A stretch of 64,000 nt of DNA, from contig NZ_CP036275.1 in the NCBI RefSeq assembly GCF_007747795.1, positions 2,036,001 through 2,100,000 on the forward strand, read 5' to 3'. The stretch's first letter is position 1; the number at the start of each line of letters is the position of its first letter. Below, piece after piece: positions 44,923-54,500 of this stretch. The notes under the pieces were generated by a model. It was given only the letters and a program-made list of their open reading frames with translations. It was not told where the DNA came from and did no database searches. This DNA is from Maioricimonas rarisocia (GTDB taxonomy: Bacteria; Planctomycetota; Planctomycetia; Planctomycetales; Planctomycetaceae). Made by a program: the position numbers and the translations under genes.

Positions 44923-46461
44923 TCAGTGCGTGTTGATGGCGTTGAGGTCCCGCATCTCCATCAGACCCAGGTCGGGGTGGCGGAAACCGTTCAGGTCGCC
45001 TCCGGGGGGGGACTGCAGGATGAGGGGAATCGCCTGGGAGTTGGCGGGTACGAGTTTCACCATCCAGTTCTGGTTGAACGTGTCCCATCGCTGCGACCAG
45101 TTGTCGCGGCGGGCGTACCAGCCCACGATGTCGCCCGACTGGCCGTCCTCGCCGTACGAAGGGGCAATCCAGGGGCAGCAGAGGTATCGGGGCCGGGGGA
45201 TGAACAGGCGGATCTCGGCGAACGTCTGGGCGTCGGTCGCTTCGTTGAGCGGGTTGAGGTACATCCGTGGGCCGGTTGGTTCCACATGGCGACGATAGAC
45301 GACGCCGACGAAGCTGAACCCCTGGTCGATGTTCTCGTTCGACCAGGCATCCGCCAGATGGCGGATCATCATCGGCACGTTCGTATTGGGATATTCTTCC
45401 GTCAGCAGCTGTTCGAGCTGTGCGCAGGCGGCGGTCCAGAAGAGGCGGGCGAACTGGGACATGCGGGCTTCTTCGTCAGCGAAGTCGAGACCTCGCGTGG
45501 GGTCCCGGTCCCGGATCCATCGGCGGAGGTTGTCGTGAGCGATCCGCGAGCGAATGCGACGGGCCTCGTCGAGGTAGGTCGCGCCGTCCGGCACGCCGTA
45601 ATAGTCTGCCTGGTATGGATCGGGATCGACGACCGGCAGTGTGCGGACCATGGGAGAGAACTCGTCGGTCACGCCGACCGGGAGTGCGGTCGTTCGCCAG
45701 AGCACGCCGAACTGGGGGCCGCGTGAACCGGAAAGGGTGCCGGGCGAGTCGCGGAGCTGGGCCGGAACGCTGTCGAGATCTTCCTGCCGGATGCCGTGCC
45801 GTAGTGCGATTTCGTTGGTGACGTCGCGGGCCAGGGTGGGGATCGTTGCGAGGATTGCCCGCTGGAAGTTCGGGATCAGATGATCGCCCGCCGTGGGATC
45901 CATCGTTTCGGGCGTTCCCAGGATGTACTCGAAAACAGGGAGCGCGTACGCGGCGGCACCGGCCGCCATCTCGCTCCAGCTCGTGACGAACGTCTGTTCC
46001 AGCGGCACTTTGCCGGGGATCGCGGAGGCGAGCGGGGCCATCCGATCGAAGGGAGAACCGGGGTAGCGGGAGGCGATCGTGAAACTGGGTGCCATCTCCG
46101 TCCATGCCTGGAGGATCTGCGGCACCTGACGTTCGGCATTGCGGTCGCGGGCTTCGCGAAGAAAGGCGGTGACCGCGAAGACGTCTGCTTCGAGATGATT
46201 CGTGAATGCGATCGCGTTCATGCCGCGGGCGAGCACCACACCGCCCGAGTAAGCGGCTGCGTCGGCGGCGTTCTGCATCTTGATCTTGTCGTCGAGTTGT
46301 CGGGCGACGTTGATCAGCAGGATGAGCAGCATCGTGAACATCAGCGCACAGAAGACGGTGAGGATACTGATCGTTCCCCGCTCGTCGCTGTGGACGCTCC
46401 GCAGTCGGGTTGTGACCCGATTCAGAACGTTCAGGAGGCTGATGTGATGCTGACGTTTCAT
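44923..46461 (-). CDS. TadG-like pilus assembly protein
   Basis: The product is about 512 aa, starting at ATG 46461 with a basic leader. HSDERGTISILTVFCALMFTMLLILLINVARQLDDKIKMQNAADAAAYSGGVVLARGMNAIAFTNHLEADV follows: a single membrane anchor plus the Q-N-A-A-D-A-A-A-Y signature of the Tad/TadG domain. The large exported domain (about 100-512) has no feature I can name. The much longer open frame beginning at 47514 is the next gene read in another phase. It follows the 46509-47507 gene by 47 bp. Eight C residues in a row (coding strand, 45004-45011) lie near the C terminus. Confidence 0.85.
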   Translation of the reverse strand: MKRQHHISLLNVLNRVTTRLRSVHSDERGTISILTVFCALMFTMLLILLINVARQLDDKIKMQNAADAAAYSGGVVLARGMNAIAFTNHLEADVFAVTAFLREARDRNAERQVPQILQAWTEMAPSFTIASRYPGSPFDRMAPLASAIPGKVPLEQTFVTSWSEMAAGAAAYALPVFEYILGTPETMDPTAGDHLIPNFQRAILATIPTLARDVTNEIALRHGIRQEDLDSVPAQLRDSPGTLSGSRGPQFGVLWRTTALPVGVTDEFSPMVRTLPVVDPDPYQADYYGVPDGATYLDEARRIRSRIAHDNLRRWIRDRDPTRGLDFADEEARMSQFARLFWTAACAQLEQLLTEEYPNTNVPMMIRHLADAWSNENIDQGFSFVGVVYRRHVEPTGPRMYLNPLNEATDAQTFAEIRLFIPRPRYLCCPWIAPSYGEDGQSGDIVGWYARRDNWSQRWDTFNQNWMVKLVPANSQAIPLILQSPPGGDLNGFRHPDLGLMEMRDLNAINTH

Positions 46462-46508
46462 GTCGATGTCGTTACTGCCGGGAACGGAAAACCGAAAGCG
46501 TCCCGGCG

Positions 46509-47507
46509 TTACCAGTCCTCGTGGATATACGGTTTGACGGACTGAATGCCTTCGATGGTCATCGTTGCCGAGGCCTGCAGCCGCGTGGAATAGAAACCAT
46601 CCCGTGTGGCGATCCTGGGGCTGACGCGGTCTTCGCGGCCGTCGGCGCGATTGAGCAATCGGGCGGCGAGAAAACCTCCTGCTCCCGGGAGCAGCGCGAA
46701 ATCGTGAGTGACGGTGATAGTGACCGGATCTTCCCAGCCGACTTCGTTCGGATAGTAGGCGAACTGCGGTTGCCAGCCCCAGTCGTGCCCCTGCGGGTTG
46801 TACGTCGGACCGGTGGAGGAATTCTTGTCCTCGAACAGGAGCGTCACGCGGGTGTTCTGCAGGCTGTAAGCGAGTTTGTTGTCGATCCGCTGGCCGATGC
46901 GACTGTTCGATGTGGATGACGGAGCGAGTCGTGTGTAGACCTCCCGCATGACTTCGTCGGCTCCGATGGAATCGAGCACGCTGCGGTCGACCGATGCGAG
47001 AGCCCGCGACGGTGCAATCGGCGCGCAGGCGAGCACCGCGGCGGAGAAGATCTTCTCGAGCTTGCCGCTGCCTGAACTGCTGACGTTCTGCAGATCGAGC
47101 GTCGTCGCGACGCCCGGTTCGAAGCCGATGGGGAGCTTGTTCTGGCTGTCGTCTTCGGCGTCGCCGTCGCCATCGACATCGAGAATCATGAAGTCGCGAT
47201 CGTCGACGAGGGCGGGGATCCAGACCGAAGCGGCACGGGCCGAGGCGTAGGCGGCGTAGTTGACCACCATGATGCCGACCATCAACTGACTGACCTGCAC
47301 GATGAACATGACGATCATCAGGAACAGCGGCAGGGCGAGGACGAAGGCGAGGCTCTGGACGCCGCCATCCTGACAGGAATGCAGGCTTCTCAGACGCGGG
47401 AGATTGAAGCGGGCACCGCTCAGACGGACGACCAGCACTGCGACCAGAAAGGCGACCGCCAGGGCCGCCAGGCAGGGGAAGCAGGCGTGGACAACCGCCC
47501 GATGCAT
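46509..47507 (-). CDS. TadE/TadG-type exported pilus protein 2
   Basis: This 332-aa protein has an unusual N terminus with a first hydrophobic stretch (about 7-28). A second helix follows the motif HSCQDGGVQSLAFVLALPLFLMIVMFIVQVSQLMVGIMVVNYAAYASARAASVW, which is the TadE-like core (G-G-V-Q-S-L-A-F then NYAAYASARAA). An exported domain follows with a calcium-binding-like DVDGDGDAEDD stretch (about 109-119). Possibly a minor pilin. The true start may be internal if the first helix is not real, but ATG 47507 is the only upstream candidate in frame that I favour. Confidence 0.75.
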   Translation of the reverse strand: MHRAVVHACFPCLAALAVAFLVAVLVVRLSGARFNLPRLRSLHSCQDGGVQSLAFVLALPLFLMIVMFIVQVSQLMVGIMVVNYAAYASARAASVWIPALVDDRDFMILDVDGDGDAEDDSQNKLPIGFEPGVATTLDLQNVSSSGSGKLEKIFSAAVLACAPIAPSRALASVDRSVLDSIGADEVMREVYTRLAPSSTSNSRIGQRIDNKLAYSLQNTRVTLLFEDKNSSTGPTYNPQGHDWGWQPQFAYYPNEVGWEDPVTITVTHDFALLPGAGGFLAARLLNRADGREDRVSPRIATRDGFYSTRLQASATMTIEGIQSVKPYIHEDW

Positions 47508-47579
47508 TCGGCACTCTCCCGAACGTGATGGTCTTATGGCGCGACTTGTTTCGGAGTGAGACGTCGCGCTACGGATATG

Positions 47580-48098
47580 CTACTGGAACAGTCGTCCCCG
47601 CACGATGATGACCGCTGCCAGGGCCGCCGGTGCAAGAAACAGCCATCGCTGCAGCGGCTCGCGATCCTCGTCGCGGACGGGAACCTTACCGCCGGCGCGG
47701 ATCACGTATCCGCCGTACTCCCAAAGCTTGCCGACGAACGTTGGCAAGCCGATCTGAAAGATGATCATCGCCAGTCCCACGATGAACGCCAGCGTGAAGG
47801 TCCAGAGCATCGCCTCGACGCCATCCTGCAGTCCAAGTCCGGCACCCATCATGGCGATCAGCTTGACGTCACCCCCCCCCATGTTGAACAGCACGAAGCA
47901 GAGCAGCATGATCAGGCCGCAGGTGAAAAACCCGACGACGCTGTCTTCGAAACCGGGCCAGCCATGCTCCCATGTCTGTGCGGCGCACCCGGCGAGGATG
48001 CCGGGATACGTCGTCCAGTTGTAGATCTTGTGCCGACGGGCGTCCGTCACTGACGCGATCGTCAGCGGTATCAGCATCACCAGTGTCGTGAGAGTCAC
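47580..48098 (-). CDS. cpaA: Prepilin peptidase, TadV/CpaA type
   Basis: This 172-aa polytopic aspartyl protease cleaves Flp prepilins on the cytoplasmic side of the membrane. Catalytic aspartates are Asp19 in SVTDARRHKIYNW and Asp77 in NMGGGDVKLIA, the GxGD motif. It has about five to six membrane helices, typical of short CpaA/TadV enzymes without methyltransferase domain. GTG start 48098. The GGGD codons are written with nine consecutive G residues on the coding strand (47872-47880), a slippery tract in the catalytic motif. Confidence 0.88.
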   Translation of the reverse strand: MTLTTLVMLIPLTIASVTDARRHKIYNWTTYPGILAGCAAQTWEHGWPGFEDSVVGFFTCGLIMLLCFVLFNMGGGDVKLIAMMGAGLGLQDGVEAMLWTFTLAFIVGLAMIIFQIGLPTFVGKLWEYGGYVIRAGGKVPVRDEDREPLQRWLFLAPAALAAVIIVRGRLFQ

Positions 48099-48256
48099 GT
48101 TCGAATGTGGTCGCTCCCGGGGGATCGTCCAGCTGCGAGAACATCTGCCTCCGGGCTTCGGGGGTGTTCGACGCAGGTGGCATCGATCGACGTCGCGGCG
48201 CTGGCGGGCGCGTTGCCAGTGGCATCCGCCCTGTGTGGCTGCCGCAATGGTGGTTG

Positions 48257-48472
48257 TCAGTTATTGTCGATGACCGAATCGCTCTGTTCTTCGAGCTGAT
48301 CCATGCCTTCGTTGAAGTAGTCACGGATGCGCGGCCAGCCCCAGCGGAGCAGGAAGATCAGGATCGGGATCGCGATGGCCCCGATGATCAGGATCGTTTC
48401 GAGGCTGACGGCCCCGTCCTCGTTCCGGTGGACCCGTTCGAACAGCCGTCGCAGCGGCGATTTGCGCGTCAT
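48257..48472 (-). CDS. flp: Flp-type pilin
   Basis: This 71-aa protein has a leader of 20 residues ending in NEDG, then AVSLETILIIGAIAIPILIFLL. Cleavage after Gly20 would leave Glu at position +5 (Glu25), as in class III (Flp) pilins. The charged, acidic tail DQLEEQSDSVIDNN ends the protein. ATG 48472 has GGAAGAGAG upstream. This is the best candidate for the major pilin of the locus, matured by the peptidase at 47580-48098. Confidence 0.85.
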   Translation of the reverse strand: MTRKSPLRRLFERVHRNEDGAVSLETILIIGAIAIPILIFLLRWGWPRIRDYFNEGMDQLEEQSDSVIDNN

Positions 48473-48518
48473 CTCTCTTCCCCGACTGAATGCCCGCTCC
48501 GGGTCGGACCCGACCCCC

Positions 48519-48728
48519 CTACATGAACGGCCACGCGATGAGCGTGCATGTCATTTCGAATACGAGTTGCATGATGCGGCGGCTCATCGGCAGGACGATG
48601 GCCAGCAGCGGCAGCACGACCCCCAGTGCCAGAACATAGTCCAGGACGGCGGCTCCGCGACGGCGGGAGATCGACCGACCGGTCGGCACCAACTCGCGAT
48701 CCCGACGATTTCTGATTCTGCGCAGCAT
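48519..48728 (-). CDS. Second pilin-like peptide
   Basis: This 69-aa protein has a basic leader ending SRRRG at Gly25, followed by AAVLDYVLALGVVLPLLAIVL. After cleavage the +5 residue is Asp30 and +6 Tyr31, resembling the Flp motif G/xxxxEY with Asp replacing Glu. The helix is followed by MSRRIMQLVFEMTCTLIAWPFM. Start ATG 48728 with GGACGAAG upstream. It lies 46 bp before the Flp-type pilin, same strand, so it may be a minor pilin or pseudopilin. Assignment rests on position and the motif. Confidence 0.65.
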   Translation of the reverse strand: MLRRIRNRRDRELVPTGRSISRRRGAAVLDYVLALGVVLPLLAIVLPMSRRIMQLVFEMTCTLIAWPFM

Positions 48729-48961
48729 GTCCCACTTCGTCCTGCCGGGGTTCGAAACGGGTTTTCCGCTGTTGTTTCAACCGGCCTTCGGACAAAAAGT
48801 TTCGTTCGATTCGGTCTTCGCGGATCGTTTCGACTCCTCCTTCAGCCTAGCGTTTCGCATTGGGGAGGGCCACAGCTTCGGTGCAGAACACCTCTGCCGC
48901 AGCGCATCGAAAAGACCGACCGACACACAAGGCATCGGCCGGTCCGGTCACTCTGCATGGG

Positions 48962-49003
48962 AGAAAAATCGGCTGCCGGCATTGGTCCGTCGGGACCGGC
49001 AGC
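48962..49003 (-). terminator. Rho-independent terminator after the lipoprotein gene
   Basis: On the - strand GCTGCCGG pairs with CCGGCAGC (49003-48996 with 48979-48972), with an inner GGTCC/GGACC pairing, followed by CGATTTTTCTC. It lies 8 bp past the stop of the lipoprotein gene at 49012. Confidence 0.75.
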
Positions 49004-49011
49004 GGACAGGA

Positions 49012-51354
49012 TCAGGACTCGTCGCCGGAAGTCTCTTCTGTGGAAGGAGTTTCCGCGGCGTCGCCCTCGGCCGGGGCTGATTCGGACTCGACCGGAGCGT
49101 CCCCCTCCGGCTCAACTTCCTTGACGGCCGGATCTGCGTCGTCGGCCGGCTTTTCCGATTCCGCCGGCTCGTCGGTCGCGGCCGGTTTGTCACCTTCAGC
49201 CGGTTTCTCTGTTTCCGGTTTGTCCCCCTCGGCCGGCTTGTCGGCAGCAGCCTCGTCCGGCTTCGGCGCGTCGGAGGCCGGTTTCTTTTCTGCGGCGGAT
49301 TCCTCGTCCTTGCCGGCGTCGTCGGTCGAGAGCGAGGTGCCGGTCACCTGCAGGATGGTCCGGGTGGCGTCGTCCTGAAGGAATGCGATCAGGTGCAGGT
49401 GATCGAGTGCGAGCGGTTGCTCGGGGAACTGCCGCCCCATCCGTTCTTCCAGTTGGGTCACCCCCTGCTGGAGCGACTCGCGAAGGTCTTCGAGCAGAAT
49501 CGCGTCGGAGTACTTGAGTTCGCCCTCCGACGGTGCGATTCCGGCGACTCCGCCCGGCATCGCACGGACGAGCATGTCGTGGACGCGAATGCCGTTCGGC
49601 GTCGGGTAGACGACCTGTTCCTCTGCCAGCACGAACCGCAGACGGGCCGTTTCGGGAAACTCGTCCAGTCCGTTCACCTGCGCGTCGAAGCGAATCTGGT
49701 TGCCGTCGACGACGCTGGCGTTGAGCGAGATGCCGACATTGGTGGTCTGTTCGAGTTCCCGCTCGACGATGCCCCGCATGGCGGCGTAGGCGTCCGGTGC
49801 GTTAATGACCGGCCCGTACATGGGAATGGAACCGGTCGGCAGGACCGTGCCGTTAATTGCCAGGGTGGGTGTCCCTTCGCCGTTGTAGTAAGCGAAGCGG
49901 GCTTCCGAGTCGGCATTGGTGAGCGGATCGGCTGCGGGGATGTTCTGGTGATAGCGGAGGACGACGAGCCGCGAAGTGGGGTACGTGACCTCGAGTCCGC
50001 CGGTGGCGATATCTGCGGCGACGCAGGGAGGACAGGATCCGCCGGTAAACAGTTCGATCAGGGTCGTCCGCTGCCCGGGGGCGGGGACGCTGGTGTCCTT
50101 CTCGTCAGCGAATTCGAGCACGGTGTCCTGATAGACGTCCGTCAGGTAGTTCTCGAGTTCGGCGGGGTCGTTCCCCTGCTCTTCCCAGAGGCGCTGTACC
50201 GGACCGCGGTTTCCGCGCATGCCGGGAAGCACGGCCAGTTCCGCGTAGTACCGCAGTGCCGTTTCGTTGTCGCCGTGGGATTCGGCCGCAAAGGCGAGTC
50301 CCTCGAGGATCGTCGTGTCGAAGGGGGCCTGCTCGGCGAATTCGGTCAGGATTTCGCGGGCCTGCTGGTAGTCCTCGTCCGATTCACTGCCGGCCAGTGC
50401 GAGTCCACGAGCGAGCCGCAGTTGCCGCTTCTCACCTTCCGAGGCTCCTTCGTCTCCTTCGATGGCCTGTTCGGCCCGTTCGACATAGGGGAGGGAGAGT
50501 TCACTGGGATAGCGTCCGCGGGCGAGAGCGCTGGCCGACTGGATGAGGGCCCGGCGGGTCAGGCAGGGACCCCACTGTTCGGCTCGTGACAGGTATTCTT
50601 CGACGATGGTTGTTGCGGTCTCTGCGTCGACATCCTGGTCCGGCATCATGCCGAGGACCTGCTGGTAGATCAGGAAGATGAACGGGCTGCGGGCGTTCTC
50701 GTCGGCGAGAGCACGGAGCTGTTCGATGATGTCGGCTGTCTGCCGCATCTCCCGCATTTCGCGAAGGCCGGCCGCCTGGCGTGGTTCACGGTAGTCGGCG
50801 AGGGACTCCTTGGACGTGGCTTCGAGGTATGCCGGAATGCAGATCCCCGCACCGCTTTGCGCTTCGCCGAGGACGACGCCGTCATCGAGATGACCTTCGA
50901 ACACGATCTCCTGCGCGGCGGGGCCGTTGGCATTCTGGGGAGGCTGCAGGACGAGGCTGACGGACTTGCCGTCGACCGAGCCGGAGGAGAGCGTGAAGTT
51001 CTCCATCATGGGGGAGTTGCCGAGCAGCTTGACCTGCTCTCCCTCTCCGCCACCGGGCGTCACATCCAGCAGCAGGCCGGGATACTCGTTGACGACGTCG
51101 GTGAGAACGAAGATCCAGCGCCCCGCGAGATCGGTCCGCTTGGGACGTTTGGGCGTCTCTTCTTCGTCGGCAGCCGGGGTGGTTCCCGCGGGATCGGCCG
51201 CGGGGGTGGTCCCTTCGCTGGCCGTTTCAGCCGGTGCGGCGGCTCCCGGTTCGCCCGAATCGGCAACGTCGCCGGTGCCACCCTCTCCGGAGCAGCCAGC
51301 GATGGTCACGCTGCCCATCAGCAGGACAGCAAGCAGCAGTTTCCTGAATAACAT
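49012..51354 (-). CDS. Thioredoxin-like lipoprotein with low-complexity tail
   Basis: This 780-aa protein has a clear lipoprotein signal: SVTIAGC, Cys21 after the lipobox TIAG. An Ala/Glu/Gly/Thr-rich linker is followed by a helical region (about 200-420, TPR-like: DEDYQQAREILTEFAEQAPFDTTILEGLAFAAE). A thioredoxin-fold segment with a CPPC redox pair near residue 441 (IELFTGGSCPPC) then VLRYHQNIP and GTPTLAINGT near 470-500 follows. The C terminus from about 690 is Glu/Pro/Ala-rich repeats (EGDKPETEKPAEGDKP-type). It probably sits in a membrane facing the periplasm or cell surface. The CPPC suggests thiol-disulfide chemistry; the partner is unknown. ATG 51354 has GGGGAT upstream. Confidence 0.82.
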   Translation of the reverse strand: MLFRKLLLAVLLMGSVTIAGCSGEGGTGDVADSGEPGAAAPAETASEGTTPAADPAGTTPAADEEETPKRPKRTDLAGRWIFVLTDVVNEYPGLLLDVTPGGGEGEQVKLLGNSPMMENFTLSSGSVDGKSVSLVLQPPQNANGPAAQEIVFEGHLDDGVVLGEAQSGAGICIPAYLEATSKESLADYREPRQAAGLREMREMRQTADIIEQLRALADENARSPFIFLIYQQVLGMMPDQDVDAETATTIVEEYLSRAEQWGPCLTRRALIQSASALARGRYPSELSLPYVERAEQAIEGDEGASEGEKRQLRLARGLALAGSESDEDYQQAREILTEFAEQAPFDTTILEGLAFAAESHGDNETALRYYAELAVLPGMRGNRGPVQRLWEEQGNDPAELENYLTDVYQDTVLEFADEKDTSVPAPGQRTTLIELFTGGSCPPCVAADIATGGLEVTYPTSRLVVLRYHQNIPAADPLTNADSEARFAYYNGEGTPTLAINGTVLPTGSIPMYGPVINAPDAYAAMRGIVERELEQTTNVGISLNASVVDGNQIRFDAQVNGLDEFPETARLRFVLAEEQVVYPTPNGIRVHDMLVRAMPGGVAGIAPSEGELKYSDAILLEDLRESLQQGVTQLEERMGRQFPEQPLALDHLHLIAFLQDDATRTILQVTGTSLSTDDAGKDEESAAEKKPASDAPKPDEAAADKPAEGDKPETEKPAEGDKPAATDEPAESEKPADDADPAVKEVEPEGDAPVESESAPAEGDAAETPSTEETSGDES

Positions 51355-51502
51355 CGGAATCCCCAGGGTCAGTATCGGGCAATTGAAAAGATGCAGTTGG
51401 CTCGGTGCGTCCTTCTGAAGTGTATCCGGCCCGATTTCCGGCGGCGAGTGCTGCGACCGGGGCTTCTGGGGAGTCGCCCCAGGCGGCAGTCGGCAGATGC
51501 CT

Positions 51503-54500
51503 TCAGTCGGTGCGATCGTCAGCGGGCGGCTCGGGCTGCGAAAAGTCGAACCTCACAATCGTCCGGCTCATCCGGAGTTCGACCCAGCCGCTCGCCTCGT
51601 CGCGCTCAATCATGAAGTAAAGCTGCGGCATTGTGCCCATCGTGTCCCAGATCCGTTCGCCCGTCTGCTTGTCGAAGCACTGCAGCCGTCCCGTCGGGGC
51701 GCCGGCCTTGCCATCGTCGTGAGGATTGAGGCTGTCGTTGGAGATGATCAACGGGACGTCACGTGGTTGATCGAGAGGCAAGACCAGGTTTTCGAACGGT
51801 TTCGACCACTGATGCGCGGCCGTCCGACGGTCGAACGCATGGAGGAAGCCGTTGACGGGGGGACGCCGGAAACCCCGCTGGATCTGAGCCGCCGAGAGCA
51901 GCCGACGATCCTCGACCGGTGCGGATGTCATCACGAAGAACTGGTTGGCATCGTGCAGCGTAAAGATGCTGTCGAATTCCTGCGGGAGTTCGATGGTGGA
52001 CGTGCTGCGAACGACACCGGTTGCCAGTTCCAGCAGATGGACCTCTCCGGAGCGATGCAGGATCCCGAGCCACTGCATGTCGATGCGGAAGGGGATCGCG
52101 CCCGGTGGATCGGTTCGTGACCAGAGAGACTCTCCGGAGACCAGGTCGTGCAGGGTGAGCGTTACATCAATCTCGTCATCCGCCGTTGCAGCCGATGGTG
52201 CGGGGGGAGGCGACTGCACGAGGATGCGGTTCCCGTCGGAGAGAAGAATGCCCTCCGTATCGGGACGCCATTGCCGCTGGTCAATTACGGTTCCATCGAG
52301 GGTGCTCAGAACGCGGACCTCGTTACTGGAGGTGTCGAGCAGAACGATGTGTTGCTCGTCGCCGAAGCATCGGACACTGGCTGGCAGATCGGGCAGTCGC
52401 CACAGGACCTGGCCGGACCATGTGGACCGGGCGACGAGATGTCCCTGCTGGCGATGGCAGAAATACCCGAAGCGAACCGGTCCGACGTCTCCCAACTTTC
52501 TGCCGAAGGGATCGACGCGCTCGGTTGTCGCCGCCCGGATTCCCACGACGGGGGGGCTGTGTACCGCCGCGTACGTCTGCAGCAGCAGTGATCCATCGTT
52601 GCGGGTGTCGATGGTCTCACCGGCCGCAGGCCAGACGATGCGGGCGTAGGGTTCACCATTGGCGTCGAACGGAGTGATGCCGAACAGTTCGCTTCCCACC
52701 TGCAGGACCAGCAGGTGGCCTCGTGCCCAGCCGCGGCGCAGTTCGGGATCGGCCCGCCAGGGCTGGTTCGATCGGGGAAGGTCGACGGCCCATGGCCTGC
52801 GAAATCCGGCCCCGGAGAATCGGACGACCTGTCCCATGCGGTCGACGGCCACGTTGAGACGGTCGAGAGGATTGCCGCGGTCCCCTTTGACGTCGACAGG
52901 GACGAAGTACACGTTGCCCGCCGGCCAGTTCCGTTCGGTTATTCGAGGCGGGTGGACCGGCCAGGGGTCGGTTTCCTGCAGCGCGTTCTGCAGTCCGGGG
53001 CCGGCGTCGGTTTCGAGGAACTGGGATGCGGTCTGACCTGCGAAGAGCGGCAATTCGGGAAACAGCCGGTTCAGGCGACGATACGACTCGGCTGCCTGCG
53101 ACCAGTCATTTCGATCGCCATAGAACGCCGCGATCTTCTTGAGGGTCTCGCCGGCCAGCAGATTCGATTCCCGTTCCGCCTGGCCGAGCAGCGGCAGTTC
53201 GGAGAGCAGGAAGTCGGCCACGCCGGTCCAGCGGGGTTCGAGCTCGAGCAGCATCCTCTGGCCGGCCTCGTGGCTGACGAACTCGTGAGCAATTGTGCGG
53301 GCCAGCGTCCATGGTTCCTGCTCACGCACGTTTTCCAGATGGGACTGCAGCAGACTGTCGAATTCCTGCGGATTCTCTTCTGGTCGCAGGCTCAGCAGGC
53401 GGCCCGCCACGTACCGGTCGAGTCGCGTCAGGTTGCCATTCTGCACGTTCCGGACGTACCAGAACTCCGCACTCGGTTGGAGCGGCAGCTTGCCCTCCAC
53501 GGACCGTTCACCGCTGACTTCAATTACAGAGAGTGGCACCGTCTGCTGCCGGAGCAGTTGGAATCCCGTCTCGAGTGCCGTCTGAATCGAACGTTGGTCG
53601 ACCGCCTCGTCAAAACGGGCCAGTTCGCTCTGCAGCACGGCTCCGCTTGAGCCGGCCAGCTCGCGCCAGCGTTCGATTCGTTGCGAGCGCTGCTCGGCGT
53701 CGAAGCGGACCGCTGACTTCAAAGCGGCAACGAGCACGTCCTGATCGAGGCGTCCGTCGCCGACGCCTGTCTCGGCCAGTTCGATGGCCTCTTTGAACTT
53801 CCCCGCTTCGATGAGGTCGGCGACCTGCGGCGCTAGTTCATCAGCCGGGCTGAGAGGATCAGCAATCTGCCGCGAAAGCGGGGTGTGACCGGTGATGCCT
53901 TCGACTCTCTGAAGCATCCATCGGCCGTCCACCTGCAGGAGCGCGGCTGCGGGTTCAGCCGGGTCGTCGGTCAACGCCTCTTCATTGAGGACGCGTGGAG
54001 CCGGATTGCGGGGGAACGTGCACGTGACGCCTCCGTCGTCCAATGCAATCGCGCAGGTTCGCTGGCCGCAGGCCGGCATCACGTACGTGCCGTTGTGGAG
54101 AACACCGGTACCGATCGGGCGTGGCGTTCGGGCGCGCCATAAGAGGCTGCCGTCATCGAGTGAGTGGCCGGTCACGCCGTCGGAGCGAACGACGATGAGC
54201 CGTTCAGCGTCGATGCCGGCGATCCAGGCCGCGTTCCCTCGGGGGAGAGACCAGATGAGACGACCGGACTGGCTGTCGAGGACGAAGAGTTGATTGACTT
54301 CCGGCGAGGCGAGGACGACGGTGCCATTGCCTGCGTGAAGGGATCCGGTTCGCCAGCCGGCCATGGCGTGCAGTTCGGCCGACTGTTGCTGGAGCAGCGG
54401 GATCTCGTGCCGACCCGGCGGGACGTCGTCGCGTCCGTAGCGGAATGCCCAGCGAACCTCGTGGTGGAGGAGGTCGACGGCGACGAGAGCGCCGGCCCCG

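Noticed and set aside
44923-47514. Single 863-codon open frame across two Tad genes
   Set aside because: The first half is an out-of-phase reading of the TadE-type gene at 46509-47507; the TadG-like protein clearly begins at ATG 46461.
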